NCBI RefSeq assembly: GCF_013140855.1
Contig: NZ_JABBPG010000001.1
Coordinates: 682,001 to 746,000, forward strand
Length of the DNA: 64,000 bases
Origin: Pseudoalteromonas caenipelagi
GTDB taxonomy: Bacteria > Pseudomonadota > Gammaproteobacteria > Enterobacterales > Alteromonadaceae
Direction: 5' to 3'
Position numbers and translations under genes: made by a program. Shown piece after piece: positions 1-8,484 of the stretch (position 1 is the stretch's first letter; every line of letters starts with the position of its first letter). Under the pieces are notes generated by a model that was not told where the DNA came from, ran no database searches, and was given only the letters and a program-made list of their open reading frames with translations.

Positions 1-504
1 GTAAATGGATTTAGAAGCCCCATCTATGATATTTGTGGACACTTCCCCCATTATTAAGCCATTTTTAAAGCTCGGACTGAGCCACTGCCACATACCTTCA
101 TTGACTTTTTGGTTTGAAGAGGCTCGATTATGCTTCCCCCACTCCACAAACCCTGACCCTGCATATTGCTGCTTGCGCATCTCACGCAGCGCATCGAACT
201 GGGCTTTGGTCATGACATCTGGGTGTGGGTTGATTTTTTGTGTGTCGTTAATTAAATCCGACAGGCTGTCTACTTGATAACTTTGACCGTTTAAATCTTT
301 AAGCGACACTTTGCCGGTTTTGGTTTGCCAATCGTTAATGGCTTGGTGGTTTGCTTTGATCAAATCATGAGTGCCGTGCATATCGGCTTTTACTTGATCA
401 ATTTCATTAATACTATCGGTTACATCGGTTGCCAGTTTAACACTGGCATCGGTTTGCTCTGTCACCGCTTTTTGTAACAGAGCCAATTGTGCTTCTATGG
501 TCAT
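1..504 (-). CDS. Large modular tail fibre, N-terminal part (runs off the left edge)
   Basis: The minus-strand frame opens at ATG 504 behind an AAGGAAAGGAAA-type ribosome site and stays open for 168 codons to the window edge, so only the N-terminus is visible. Residues 1-90 are polar and helical (probable coiled coil). They are followed by the block MTKAQFDALR-MRKQQYAGSG and FVEWG, which is shared almost residue for residue with the fibres at 840-4007 and 29441-32395. I infer a receptor-binding fibre of the same family, placed after the fourth baseplate cassette as an extra fibre. The C-terminus, which would carry the distal adhesin, cannot be seen. Function is inferred from paralogy and position only. 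Confidence 0.8.
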   Translation of the reverse strand, partial: MTIEAQLALLQKAVTEQTDASVKLATDVTDSINEIDQVKADMHGTHDLIKANHQAINDWQTKTGKVSLKDLNGQSYQVDSLSDLINDTQKINPHPDVMTKAQFDALREMRKQQYAGSGFVEWGKHNRASSNQKVNEGMWQWLSPSFKNGLIMGEVSTNIIDGASKSIY

Positions 505-839
505 TTTCCTTTCCTTTACCTGCATTTAGGGCGCACTTTATTACCCAAGATACGGGTAACGTGCATGTATAAATGAAGGTCCAACGAGTAAATAGAAGGC
601 TGAGTTTGGCTTCCAACAGACCAAACTCAGCCCTTGAACAACACGCGAGCGCGTGCCGTGTATTTTTGTGGTGATTGCACACTTGGGTGCTTTTTCCACA
701 ATACGCATACTGTAACCAGATTAAGGGCAAAATATCGGTCAACTTTGCCCTATTAGCGCTCGGTTTACCCCAACGCCTGAATTACAGTCTTGTTTACTCG
801 TTGTTTTAAAAGAAAGTACTTAGAAGCAATGGTTACCCG
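505..839. other. 335-bp gene-free spacer between two fibre genes
   Basis: No convincing gene lies here; a 101-codon minus-strand frame overlapping it resembles no phage protein and collides with the fibre start at 504. The spacer holds a 12-bp perfect hairpin at 598-632 (listed separately) and an 8-bp hairpin with arms AGGGCAAA/TTTGCCCT at about 724-751. It would have to supply the promoter for the truncated fibre if that fibre is a separate unit. Confidence 0.6.
598..632 (-). terminator. Probable terminator after the 1055-residue fibre gene
   Basis: The inverted repeat GGCTGAGTTTGG / CCAAACTCAGCC is perfect over 12 bp with an 11-nt loop. On the minus strand it is followed by TTCTATTT, a weak U tract. 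It lies about 210 bp after the stop of the fibre gene that ends at 840, so it could end that unit or attenuate read-through into the next fibre. Confidence 0.5.
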
Positions 840-3800
840 TTATTGACTGGCAATACCCAATGGCAACTGAGTGTGATGGCAAAAGACTTTCACCGTATTG
901 CCGTTGAGGTCGGTTTTTATGTCTTCGCCATTCACGATTGGGATAGTCTGGTCGTCACCCCAGTCTGTTCTATTGTGTTTTAGTTCTGCACCGTGGAATT
1001 GTAGGTAATACAAACCATTTTTCACTGTGAGAGTAGGTAACACTTTGACAGCAGGGGAATTGTTTACCGCATTAAGTTCTATAGGCGCATGGCGCCAGTT
1101 TTGGTAAATGGCACCAAATGATTCATCACGAGGCTCTGATGATTCATTAAAGGAGTATGAAGTCGTTACAAGGTTATGTACCGCGTTATTTGTATTATTA
1201 ATACCAATTTGTGACGTTAAACTTGGCTGTAAACGGTTACCCAAATGTGTTTCTGAGCTGTTTGTAATGTAACAGTTACCCACATTCCCTATAACCTTCA
1301 CCAGAGCATTCGCTTCTGTACATATTGAAGGTGATTCGTAGTGCATTAACTGAACGCGATTAACTTCACAACCATTTGTAAAGTCGTTACTGACACTATG
1401 AAATGTCGATAACGTAACTCCCCATGATGCACCGTTATCTAACGTGAATACGCCAAACTGCCTGCCAGCGGCCTTTCGATTCGCCGTAAACCGTTCTATT
1501 TCTCCAGTTGGTAATTTTGGTATCCACTGCCCAACCACACCATCAGGGAACGTGGCCGCAATACGCTCTGGGTGGCCGATGATATCAACCCAAGGGAGTG
1601 AGTCGAATCCAGCAGATAACTTTTTAACTTCTGCAAAGTAGCACACATCACTCATGTTAATGCCCAACGTTGTGGGGATAACATGACCACCTTTTCCTAA
1701 ATTACTGGGGTTACCTGTTAACATCATATGGCTGTTTGCTGTTGAAACTTGACCGTATAACGTCGTATTGGTCGACGGTTGCCACATCATAATGGGCGTG
1801 CCGCTTGGGAAGCCATTCGCGTACAAATCAAGAGATGTACCGTTATTTGGGGAATCTTTAAAAATCGCATTCTGCAAGTTTGAACCAGTGAGATAACCTT
1901 TATGTAGCGCCTTAAATTGTGTAAATAACGGGCCCTCTTTACCCCGCAACGTCCCCGCCACTGCTTTACGCATGGTGTCTTCACGTAGCTGGTTTACATC
2001 TAGCTTATTGGCGTTTAAGCGTAAGTCTTCCACTTGCCCTGCGTAGATGGCGTCGTAATATTTGTATTGATCAGAACGACCACAATACACCGAACCATTC
2101 TCAATATATGAAAAACCATGTTCTCCTTTATTCCCTCCACCATTATTCGCCTGACTATCGAAACAATCATACACCGAACGGATCTCAGTAAGCTGGTCGT
2201 GAGTTTGATACCACGTATAATAGTACCCGCCGCTGATCCTTCTTCTACCAGTACCCATCGGGTTATAACTTGGATGATAAGCCCCTTGATTTAAGCGTTG
2301 GACTAAAGCTATCGGGATTGCAAAGCATTGGCCTTGGTGAGCAAAATCAGTGCGACTTCCTACCGAACCATCTTTTGAAGCCGCATATAAACCTAACTGA
2401 GGCTCGATGTTCATCTGAGCATGATATCTATATGGTAAATAGTTTCCTTGTTCAGAGTAATTCATATAGTTTTTAGGACTAATTAAACTAGCACCTTGGG
2501 GCGGAACTTGGAAACGAGTATTTACATTGTCATATCTACCTCCAAGACCTCTTGTATCTGCATTATTAGATACAAAACTCCCATGTCCGTCACCCAACCC
2601 TTCAACCACTCTCACTCGATACCGCACTTGGATATACGCTTTGGCTTCTGGGTCGTAGTAAATATTATGCTCGGGATTTTTTAAAAATTTCACGCGGTTG
2701 GCGGCTGATAGCGTGGACCATTTAACCCCGTACCCTTTAGTATTGGTGTCCCATTCACCGAAGGCTGAGTAACCTTGGCCGACTAAGTTATTAGCAAGGC
2801 CAATGCCCTCGTAAGTGCTTGCACCGAATTGCACATTCCCTAAGGGGTACACCACATCTTTATCGGCAATTTTTTCATGCCACGACTCTAGAAATACTAG
2901 ATCTTTACGAGAGGTGATCACCTGCTCAGTCGACTTCTGAATCGACACCTGATTATATCGCGCCAAGCCATTATCACCCGCATATAAAATTATGTAATAC
3001 GCGCCACCCTCAGGCCCAGTTGTAAACTCAAGTTCAAAGTAACCTGAATCACCGTTGGTGTGTGCAACAAAGCTAAACCTCTCAGTGCCCGCATTATTTA
3101 CGATAAAGTTAATACCGTCGACGCCACCTGAGCGTTGATACTCAGCTAAATAATATGTCGCTTTGTATGTTGTGTTTGGCTCTAAAGTAAAGTTTTGTTT
3201 TGCATAATTAACTCGCTCTTCTCCCCCTGTTCCATCATCAATTATCGTCAATTGTTTATTCAAGATAGAAGCGCTACCTCGTGATGGGTTTGCAAACATA
3301 TGCCAAGGTTTTTCAGGCTCTGGGTAAACCGGCAAATCATAATCTACACTGAAGGCAGCCTGTTTGATTACGCCGCCAAAAGCAGGCTCAGCATTGCCAT
3401 GCTCGGTTACCTTGCCCGTTGCAGAGTCATAAGTTTTAGTGCCATCGGGGGCTGGGGGGAATTTACAGCTTACGATACCGTATGGATAATCCACCGACTG
3501 AAGCTCATGAGATACGCCATCAACCACCACTTTTGAAAATGGGCTAGATGACTTATCTTCACCAACCCAACCACTTGTTTTACCTGAACGTCCCAAATTC
3601 AATTTGTTCTGATATGCCCACATACCATTATTGACTGCATTATTAGTCAAATCTCCGTAACCCCACTCCACAAACCCACTTCCTGCATATTGTTGCTTAC
3701 GCATTTGGCGTAGCGCATCAAACTGGGCTTTGGTCATCACCTCTGGATGAGGATTGATTTTTTGTGTTTCATTGATAAGCGTTGCAAGCGTATCAACTTG

Positions 3801-4007
3801 GTATTCTGCATCGTTTAGGTCTTTAAACGTGACTTTGCCGGTTTTGGTTTGCCAATTGCGGGCGGCTTGGTGGTTTTGCTTGGCAAGCGCGTGTACTTTG
3901 TCTATTTCTTGCCAAGAGTCTTCAATGGCGGTTTTTAGGTTTGATACTTCGTTGGTTTGCTCAGTAACAATGGCATTAATTTCAGTTAGTTTTAAATCTA
4001 TACTCAT
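840..4007 (-). CDS. Large modular tail fibre / receptor-binding protein (cassette 4)
   Basis: This 1055-residue protein has a helical N-terminus (1-90), the family block around MTKAQFDALR (91-100) and YAGSGFVEWG (107-116), a central region ending near the YYDAIYAGQVEDLRLN motif, and a C-terminal block WGDDQTIPIVNGEDI..NTVKVFCHH. The same N-terminal, central and C-terminal blocks occur in the fibre at 29441-32395, while the stretches between them differ. Residues about 212-360 form an extra beta-rich module absent from that paralogue and resembling a carbohydrate-binding jelly roll. ATG 4007 has an AAGGA site overlapping the stop of the collar gene, so the two are translationally linked. I infer the distal adhesin of cassette 4; no enzymatic motif is recognised. 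Confidence 0.8.
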   Translation of the reverse strand: MSIDLKLTEINAIVTEQTNEVSNLKTAIEDSWQEIDKVHALAKQNHQAARNWQTKTGKVTFKDLNDAEYQVDTLATLINETQKINPHPEVMTKAQFDALRQMRKQQYAGSGFVEWGYGDLTNNAVNNGMWAYQNKLNLGRSGKTSGWVGEDKSSSPFSKVVVDGVSHELQSVDYPYGIVSCKFPPAPDGTKTYDSATGKVTEHGNAEPAFGGVIKQAAFSVDYDLPVYPEPEKPWHMFANPSRGSASILNKQLTIIDDGTGGEERVNYAKQNFTLEPNTTYKATYYLAEYQRSGGVDGINFIVNNAGTERFSFVAHTNGDSGYFELEFTTGPEGGAYYIILYAGDNGLARYNQVSIQKSTEQVITSRKDLVFLESWHEKIADKDVVYPLGNVQFGASTYEGIGLANNLVGQGYSAFGEWDTNTKGYGVKWSTLSAANRVKFLKNPEHNIYYDPEAKAYIQVRYRVRVVEGLGDGHGSFVSNNADTRGLGGRYDNVNTRFQVPPQGASLISPKNYMNYSEQGNYLPYRYHAQMNIEPQLGLYAASKDGSVGSRTDFAHQGQCFAIPIALVQRLNQGAYHPSYNPMGTGRRRISGGYYYTWYQTHDQLTEIRSVYDCFDSQANNGGGNKGEHGFSYIENGSVYCGRSDQYKYYDAIYAGQVEDLRLNANKLDVNQLREDTMRKAVAGTLRGKEGPLFTQFKALHKGYLTGSNLQNAIFKDSPNNGTSLDLYANGFPSGTPIMMWQPSTNTTLYGQVSTANSHMMLTGNPSNLGKGGHVIPTTLGINMSDVCYFAEVKKLSAGFDSLPWVDIIGHPERIAATFPDGVVGQWIPKLPTGEIERFTANRKAAGRQFGVFTLDNGASWGVTLSTFHSVSNDFTNGCEVNRVQLMHYESPSICTEANALVKVIGNVGNCYITNSSETHLGNRLQPSLTSQIGINNTNNAVHNLVTTSYSFNESSEPRDESFGAIYQNWRHAPIELNAVNNSPAVKVLPTLTVKNGLYYLQFHGAELKHNRTDWGDDQTIPIVNGEDIKTDLNGNTVKVFCHHTQLPLGIASQ

Positions 4008-4016
4008 GGTGATTCC

Positions 4017-4580
4017 TTACAATCCGGCGTTTCTTAACCGTTTGTTCAGTAAAAAGTTTTGGTGAATTTGCTTGGTCAAGTTTTTACTTTGCAAGACTTG
4101 CGCGTAAGTCATGGTGAGCAGTTCTTCGGTTAAAAACACATTGGCGTTGTTAACCCCAACCGTACAGGTAATGTTGTCGTTCGGCAGTGCCGATACGCTG
4201 AGGTTAAACACCTCGAGCCACGCGGCATCAGCTGATTTATAGTTCAACTGCTTATTGGGCACACTGTATACAGCCACTAAGGTTTGCTCAGTTGACCAAA
4301 TACCAATTTCTTTTACTGGGTATTCTTGTGGGCCATCAAATAAGGCACTAAAGCGCAGCTGTTTGCCAAACTGGTCGTCGTCAATAATTTCAGCACCACC
4401 AATGGGGACTATTTGTAGCTGGTTGCGAAGTGCGGTTTGTGTGTTGCTAGGAGCATAGGCTTGATCTCCCGCCGACACATGGGTGATCGCCATACTAATG
4501 CCCTGCTGAGAGGCGCTAAGCAGTTTGCTCAAGCCTTGCTCAGTCCACACGATAGGCGTAAATGTGCTTGGGTCGCTCAT
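4017..4580 (-). CDS. Tail-fibre collar protein, P2 gpH N-terminal type (cassette 4)
   Basis: This is a 187-residue stand-alone copy of the phage tail-collar fibre domain (DUF3751-like, the N-terminal domain of P2 gpH). It shows the pattern ITHVSAGDQAY.P..TQTALRNQ near the N-terminus and VKEIGIW in the middle. In P2-like phages this domain joins the fibre to the baseplate. Here it is a separate polypeptide with the adhesin in the next gene. A TTG 12 bp upstream also gives an open frame, but ATG 4580 has GGAAAC at good spacing and matches the paralogue starts. It follows tail protein I and precedes the 1055-residue fibre. Confidence 0.82.
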   Translation of the reverse strand: MSDPSTFTPIVWTEQGLSKLLSASQQGISMAITHVSAGDQAYAPSNTQTALRNQLQIVPIGGAEIIDDDQFGKQLRFSALFDGPQEYPVKEIGIWSTEQTLVAVYSVPNKQLNYKSADAAWLEVFNLSVSALPNDNITCTVGVNNANVFLTEELLTMTYAQVLQSKNLTKQIHQNFLLNKRLRNAGL

Positions 4581-4620
4581 GTTGGTTTCCAATGGATATT
4601 ACAATGTGAAAAGGTAAGAA

Positions 4621-4634
4621 GGCGCGAACGCGCC
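4621..4634. other. GC-rich palindrome between tail protein I and collar genes
   Basis: GGCGCGAACGCGCC sits in the short gap between the stop at 4675 and the collar start at 4580. On the minus strand it is followed by TTCTTACCTTTT. The two-base loop is tight for a terminator. It may be a partial attenuator or a protein-binding site. Confidence 0.3.
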
Positions 4635-4674
4635 AAAGGTTAATCGCCTGCGAATGTAGCCGAATGGCTTAGCG

Positions 4675-5613
4675 CTACTCGTTTGGCACTTTAGCTGTTA
4701 GGTTTAACGTGCCGTAGTTCATTCGTCCGGTGCTTGCGCCCGAGAAGCTTAATGGTGCCACATTAGTGATGCGCTTATAGTTCATTTGCACGCTACATAA
4801 TTGCTGTGATTGCCAATTGGCGTTTTGCCAACGGTCATGCCATGGACCTAACCACACCCGTTGTGCAAGGGTACGTTGTTGACTAAATAAACGACTCCGC
4901 ACAATGATGTTAGGCAGATGCGATGGCTGGTTGGTGGTTAAGCAGTAGCGACCGGTCTCTTGAACATCTAAATGCTCACTTATTTGACTGCGTTTGCGCT
5001 GGTGAGCAAAGCTAATTTGCTCAACGCTTGCATCCACAAAGTGTTTTTGAGTTCGGCCAAAACTGGCTTTAACCAAGCCTTTGCCTTGATGCTTAAACAT
5101 CACACCAGAGTAATCACTAAGCACATGACCAAACGCACACCCTTGGCTTGATAACGTTTGCTTGCGAATATCATAGCCATGATATACCCGCGTCAGTTCG
5201 CTGCTCACCGGCGCCGATAGCTGCGCTAAATTAACTACTTTGGTTAAGCGCTCATCACCGGGCACCGTGCCTGCATCAAGTTGATAGGTATAGTAATGCA
5301 GCCCCGGCGGGGTATTTTCTATTTGCGCGTTATTGAGTTCGAGCCAACCAAGGGCGGTGGTTAAACTTTTTGGTGTACCACGTATACGTTGCCATGCAAG
5401 CCCGTCTTTTAGGGTTTTGCGCACGTCTTGGCTATAAGGCAAAATGCTTTCTAAACCATACTCCCACACCAGCCACATAAGTTGCGCGTCGTGCGGATTG
5501 GCTTTCATATTGGTTAGGTTAGCAATTGCGCCATCAAACAATGTTGCTTGATCCTGACTTTGCAAGCCTTTGAGCTGCAGCGGGCTATGATTAGGGGGTA
5601 AAAGTTGTTGCAT
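4675..5613 (-). CDS. Tail protein I, P2 gpI-like (cassette 4)
   Basis: This 312-residue protein carries the tail protein I fold over its first ~120 residues: LLPPNHSPLQ at the N-terminus, a conserved tryptophan region (LMWLVWEYGL) and the RIRGTPKSL motif typical of gpI (wedge component in P2-like baseplates). The C-terminal ~150 residues are an extension ending in a STGRMNYGTLNL segment, which has a counterpart (QVGRINYNTL) in the copy at 38487. ATG 5613 has GAGG five bases upstream, inside the end of the baseplate J gene, giving tight coupling. The longer frame from 5628 is rejected because it lacks such a site. Confidence 0.82.
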   Translation of the reverse strand: MQQLLPPNHSPLQLKGLQSQDQATLFDGAIANLTNMKANPHDAQLMWLVWEYGLESILPYSQDVRKTLKDGLAWQRIRGTPKSLTTALGWLELNNAQIENTPPGLHYYTYQLDAGTVPGDERLTKVVNLAQLSAPVSSELTRVYHGYDIRKQTLSSQGCAFGHVLSDYSGVMFKHQGKGLVKASFGRTQKHFVDASVEQISFAHQRKRSQISEHLDVQETGRYCLTTNQPSHLPNIIVRSRLFSQQRTLAQRVWLGPWHDRWQNANWQSQQLCSVQMNYKRITNVAPLSFSGASTGRMNYGTLNLTAKVPNE

Positions 5614-5615
5614 TG

Positions 5616-6500
5616 TTACCTCACGCACAGTGTGAGTTTAATATCGCCCGGTACGGCACATTGCTCTGGCGTGATGTTAATTAACCCATCCGGCTTTTTA
5701 ATTTCGACCTGACTTATCCCGCTTTTGTGCAGTTGTGCGCTTATCCAGCTCGGAGCTAAGTCCCAATCAAGCTTTGCCTCATTGCGCCATGCATCACGTA
5801 ACAGCTGCTCTAGCTCGTTAAACACCTCTGCAGAAGTATTAGGCTGTAAATATATGTCAGCCTCAATATCAACCATTTTCATATCAGCAGGCTGCACAGT
5901 AACCGAATCGGTGAGCATTTTAACGCCATCGTCCAATACTTTGTCTTTAACACGTTCAACCGTGGTTTTGCTTGGTGGTGCATCTTGCGGTTGTGGCGTC
6001 TCACCAAGGGTTGTATCATCCAGCGCTTGTTTGGCGAGCACAGTAACAATCACTTTACCGCCTTCTTTGCTTATTACCGACACATCGGCAATCTCACTAG
6101 GTGCGGCATTAATGGCATGATTACGATAGTGCTCGGCACTGCCTGCGGTGCTTGATGCAATGGTATTGTTGCGAATGCGCTGACGATAGTCATCATCTTG
6201 CTCATTGGTTACGCGCTCAACACCATAGAAGGCACCAAGGTGTTCTAAATCAGCCCCTTTAGCAAAGGCCAATAAATTGGATTGCGCCGCTTGGTTTATG
6301 CGCTGGCGCAGTAGTAGTTCTTGATAGCTTTCTACCTGAAGCCACACAGTTAACGGGTCGCTCTCAAGTTCAAGCGCCTGCGCATAGTCTGGCGCAAGCT
6401 CTATAAAGCGCGCCTTACGCGCTTTATAGATGGCTTCAAATGAGAGTGATTCGATAATGTTGGGATCAGGGAGTTTGCTTAAATCGATATAACTGGTCAT
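5616..6500 (-). CDS. Baseplate J-like wedge protein (cassette 4)
   Basis: This 294-residue protein has the N-terminal signature IDLSKLPDPNIIESLSFEAI and the central region LLRQRIN.AA with DLEHLG..YGV, diagnostic of the P2 gpJ / Mu gp47 baseplate wedge family. The motif that reads IRPLTDRV in the other copies is altered here to VKMLTDSV, so this is the most diverged of the four. It also has a loop (GETPQPQDAPP) not seen in them. ATG 6500 follows AAGGAG at good spacing; the frame extends 13 codons further upstream without a better site. It opens the J-I-H-fibre cassette 4. Confidence 0.85.
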   Translation of the reverse strand: MTSYIDLSKLPDPNIIESLSFEAIYKARKARFIELAPDYAQALELESDPLTVWLQVESYQELLLRQRINQAAQSNLLAFAKGADLEHLGAFYGVERVTNEQDDDYRQRIRNNTIASSTAGSAEHYRNHAINAAPSEIADVSVISKEGGKVIVTVLAKQALDDTTLGETPQPQDAPPSKTTVERVKDKVLDDGVKMLTDSVTVQPADMKMVDIEADIYLQPNTSAEVFNELEQLLRDAWRNEAKLDWDLAPSWISAQLHKSGISQVEIKKPDGLINITPEQCAVPGDIKLTLCVR

Positions 6501-6574
6501 CGATTTGACTCCTTGAAAAGGTAATCGAGACTTAAACAACTAAGTCTTAGAGGACGTTTTGATACTTAGATTAA

Positions 6575-7093
6575 CTAAATAACTGAAAAGCGATATTCGC
6601 CCATCTCAAAAGGCATATCAGGAAAGTCAGTGTTAAACAGTTCTTGGTTAACTATCCAAATACCGTTTGTTTCAAACTTCAATGGCATGGTTAATTGACC
6701 GTTTACCACTTGAGCTGGCATTAACTGAATACGCCCCGTATCGATGCGCTTGAACGGCACCTTAAATTTACGGTCAGGTATAGCCAGTTGCCCCGTTGCT
6801 ATTACATCGTTTGATTGTTGGGGCACAGTAAATTCATTGTCATGGTTCACATAGCCATCTAACTGACCTGATACATTATCAATAACCACGCATTTCAATG
6901 CGTTTTCGTCATTGCGTTGCGTTAAAAATATATCAACATCAAAATCACTAACCAGTTGCTTATTACCTACGTAATCAGCAAATAAATAGGATTGTTCATC
7001 GATAGAAACAATTTCTTGCTGCTTAAACTGGACAGGGTCGTCCTGTAATTGCTCTTCAATACTGCCGCTATTAACTTTTATTAATACGCGCAT
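6575..7093 (-). CDS. Small beta-rich tail-associated protein of unknown function
   Basis: This 172-residue protein matches no family I recognise with certainty. It begins MRVLIKVNSGSIEEQLQDDP and is rich in predicted beta strands. The central VNGQLTMPLKFETNGIWIVNQELFN resembles small proteins that accompany phage fibre genes and pack as immunoglobulin-like units. The neighbour at 12295-12837 has a comparable layout (a D/V-GQLPV segment, then a strand-rich NSGNYTISAARVNRGL). It abuts the upstream gene (stop 7094) and is the last gene before cassette 4, so it probably belongs with the cassette 3 adhesins. Confidence 0.6.
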   Translation of the reverse strand: MRVLIKVNSGSIEEQLQDDPVQFKQQEIVSIDEQSYLFADYVGNKQLVSDFDVDIFLTQRNDENALKCVVIDNVSGQLDGYVNHDNEFTVPQQSNDVIATGQLAIPDRKFKVPFKRIDTGRIQLMPAQVVNGQLTMPLKFETNGIWIVNQELFNTDFPDMPFEMGEYRFSVI

Positions 7094-8062
7094 TTAAACT
7101 CCTAATCTCGCACCTGAAAACGCATAAATACAATCACTCGCCCAACACTCAAGCGCGCTTCTTGTAAAATAGATTCTGCGATTATCGGTAACACTCCAAA
7201 TTGAATAACGTTTTTTACTACCAATAGACATAAACAAATCTTTGGATATTTGAACCAGCGGACCTGAAAAAGAGTTAAACGACAGGTTGTGAGTTGTACG
7301 AACTATACATTTGCTAGATTCACCATTCGTAGTATTAAAATTACGATTTACTGAGAAAGGGATGCTACAAACATCATATGAGAATCGCGCATCGCCCCCT
7401 GAACTTCCTACAAAAGAAGGCCCAAGCGTGACTGAACCGTTAAATAATGACACACCCTCTAAGTATACTGGACTGTTGTTATTTCTGCTGTGCGATAATG
7501 GCCCTATATAATTAGTATATAGACGAGACTGAAATTTCATCGTATCAAAATCGATACTATATGTTGCAAATTCATGTGTACAGAACAGCGTATTATTTTC
7601 CAATATACCCAATGAAATTTGCACGACTGACAGTGTATCGCTACTCAGCACATACGTTCGATCATTCAAATTTACGCGGAGCAACCTGAAATGACTATTG
7701 CCATTTTCATGTAATGCCGTGATCAAATATGATACGCCATTTTTATTGTAAATCAGGTTAGGGAATTTAAAATCATCTAAATCTGTATAATAGAAACGAT
7801 AGCTAGACAAATAATCTCGCACATTCCATGTCCATTGCGCAATATTATCACTGTTAAAGTACGTTATGTTTGTCGCGCTGATAACTAGATAACCACCATT
7901 TAGATCATGCTCGTTCGGTATCGCCATATCTAGCGCTACATCTAGACTACTGAGTGGGTTTCTAAATGTTGATTCAGGCCATGGAAGCAACTGAGAAGCT
8001 GCATTTGGAAATTCACCGTTTACAAAATTGTTTGATGCTATTTTATCTGTCAGTACAGTCAT
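7094..8062 (-). CDS. Putative fibre/adhesin protein of unknown family (cassette 3)
   Basis: This 322-residue protein is beta-rich and aromatic-rich, with regular short repeats such as FKFPNLIYNKNGVSYLITAL and FCTHEFATYSIDFDTMKFQS that suggest a beta-propeller or beta-prism adhesin. I recognise no catalytic motif. The start is ATG 8062 rather than 8074: GGGAG lies six bases upstream and the ATG overlaps the stop of the Mtd_N gene (ATGA). Position and coupling make it the distal receptor-binding component of the third cassette; this is inference. Confidence 0.6.
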   Translation of the reverse strand: MTVLTDKIASNNFVNGEFPNAASQLLPWPESTFRNPLSSLDVALDMAIPNEHDLNGGYLVISATNITYFNSDNIAQWTWNVRDYLSSYRFYYTDLDDFKFPNLIYNKNGVSYLITALHENGNSHFRLLRVNLNDRTYVLSSDTLSVVQISLGILENNTLFCTHEFATYSIDFDTMKFQSRLYTNYIGPLSHSRNNNSPVYLEGVSLFNGSVTLGPSFVGSSGGDARFSYDVCSIPFSVNRNFNTTNGESSKCIVRTTHNLSFNSFSGPLVQISKDLFMSIGSKKRYSIWSVTDNRRIYFTRSALECWASDCIYAFSGARLGV

Positions 8063-8484
8063 AAAATCTCCCATTTCGCATTAGTAAAAATGGCGACGCG
8101 CTCAGTGAAAATCGAGGTGTGATATTCTGTTCCCACTTCGCTATCTTTGATTAGCCCATTTGTCGCCAAAATCTGTGCTTTGTTGTTGTCATCTACAGTT
8201 GAGCTACTAAGTACGCAAAACTCAATACGCGAACCCTCGGCAGCTGTTGCGGGTAAGTGTAATTTGCACGGAGCTTTGAACGCATATTTACACCCGACAA
8301 TTGCGTTTGTATCTGTTGTGATAATGTGAGTACGAGCCATTTCAACAGGCACACCACCTAAAGTTTGCCCGTCACCAATAAACAACTGCTCAGCCTCTGG
8401 GGACCAACCCGGCTCGCCGTTGGCAAGCACGGTTTGTAGCCGTTCTGCCTCGGGGCCGCGTCTAAATTGAATCTTTCGACCCAT
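8059..8484 (-). CDS. Mtd_N-domain tail protein (second of twin)
   Basis: The first ~45 residues, KIQFRRGPEAERLQTVLANG then EPGWSPEAEQLFIGDGQTLG, match the N-terminal domain of the Bordetella phage major tropism determinant, a trimerising beta-prism found at the base of many receptor-binding proteins. The remaining ~95 residues form a short beta-rich segment ending in FTERVAIFTNAKWEIL. At 141 residues the protein is far smaller than a complete Mtd and lacks a C-type lectin head, so the next gene, coupled by ATGA, may supply the receptor-contacting part. The start overlaps the previous stop (TAATG). Confidence 0.75.
   Translation of the reverse strand: MGRKIQFRRGPEAERLQTVLANGEPGWSPEAEQLFIGDGQTLGGVPVEMARTHIITTDTNAIVGCKYAFKAPCKLHLPATAAEGSRIEFCVLSSSTVDDNNKAQILATNGLIKDSEVGTEYHTSIFTERVAIFTNAKWEIL

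Noticed and set aside
437..742. 101-codon minus-strand frame in the left spacer
   Set aside because: It overlaps the start of the left fibre gene and a hairpin and has no protein-like pattern; chance frame.
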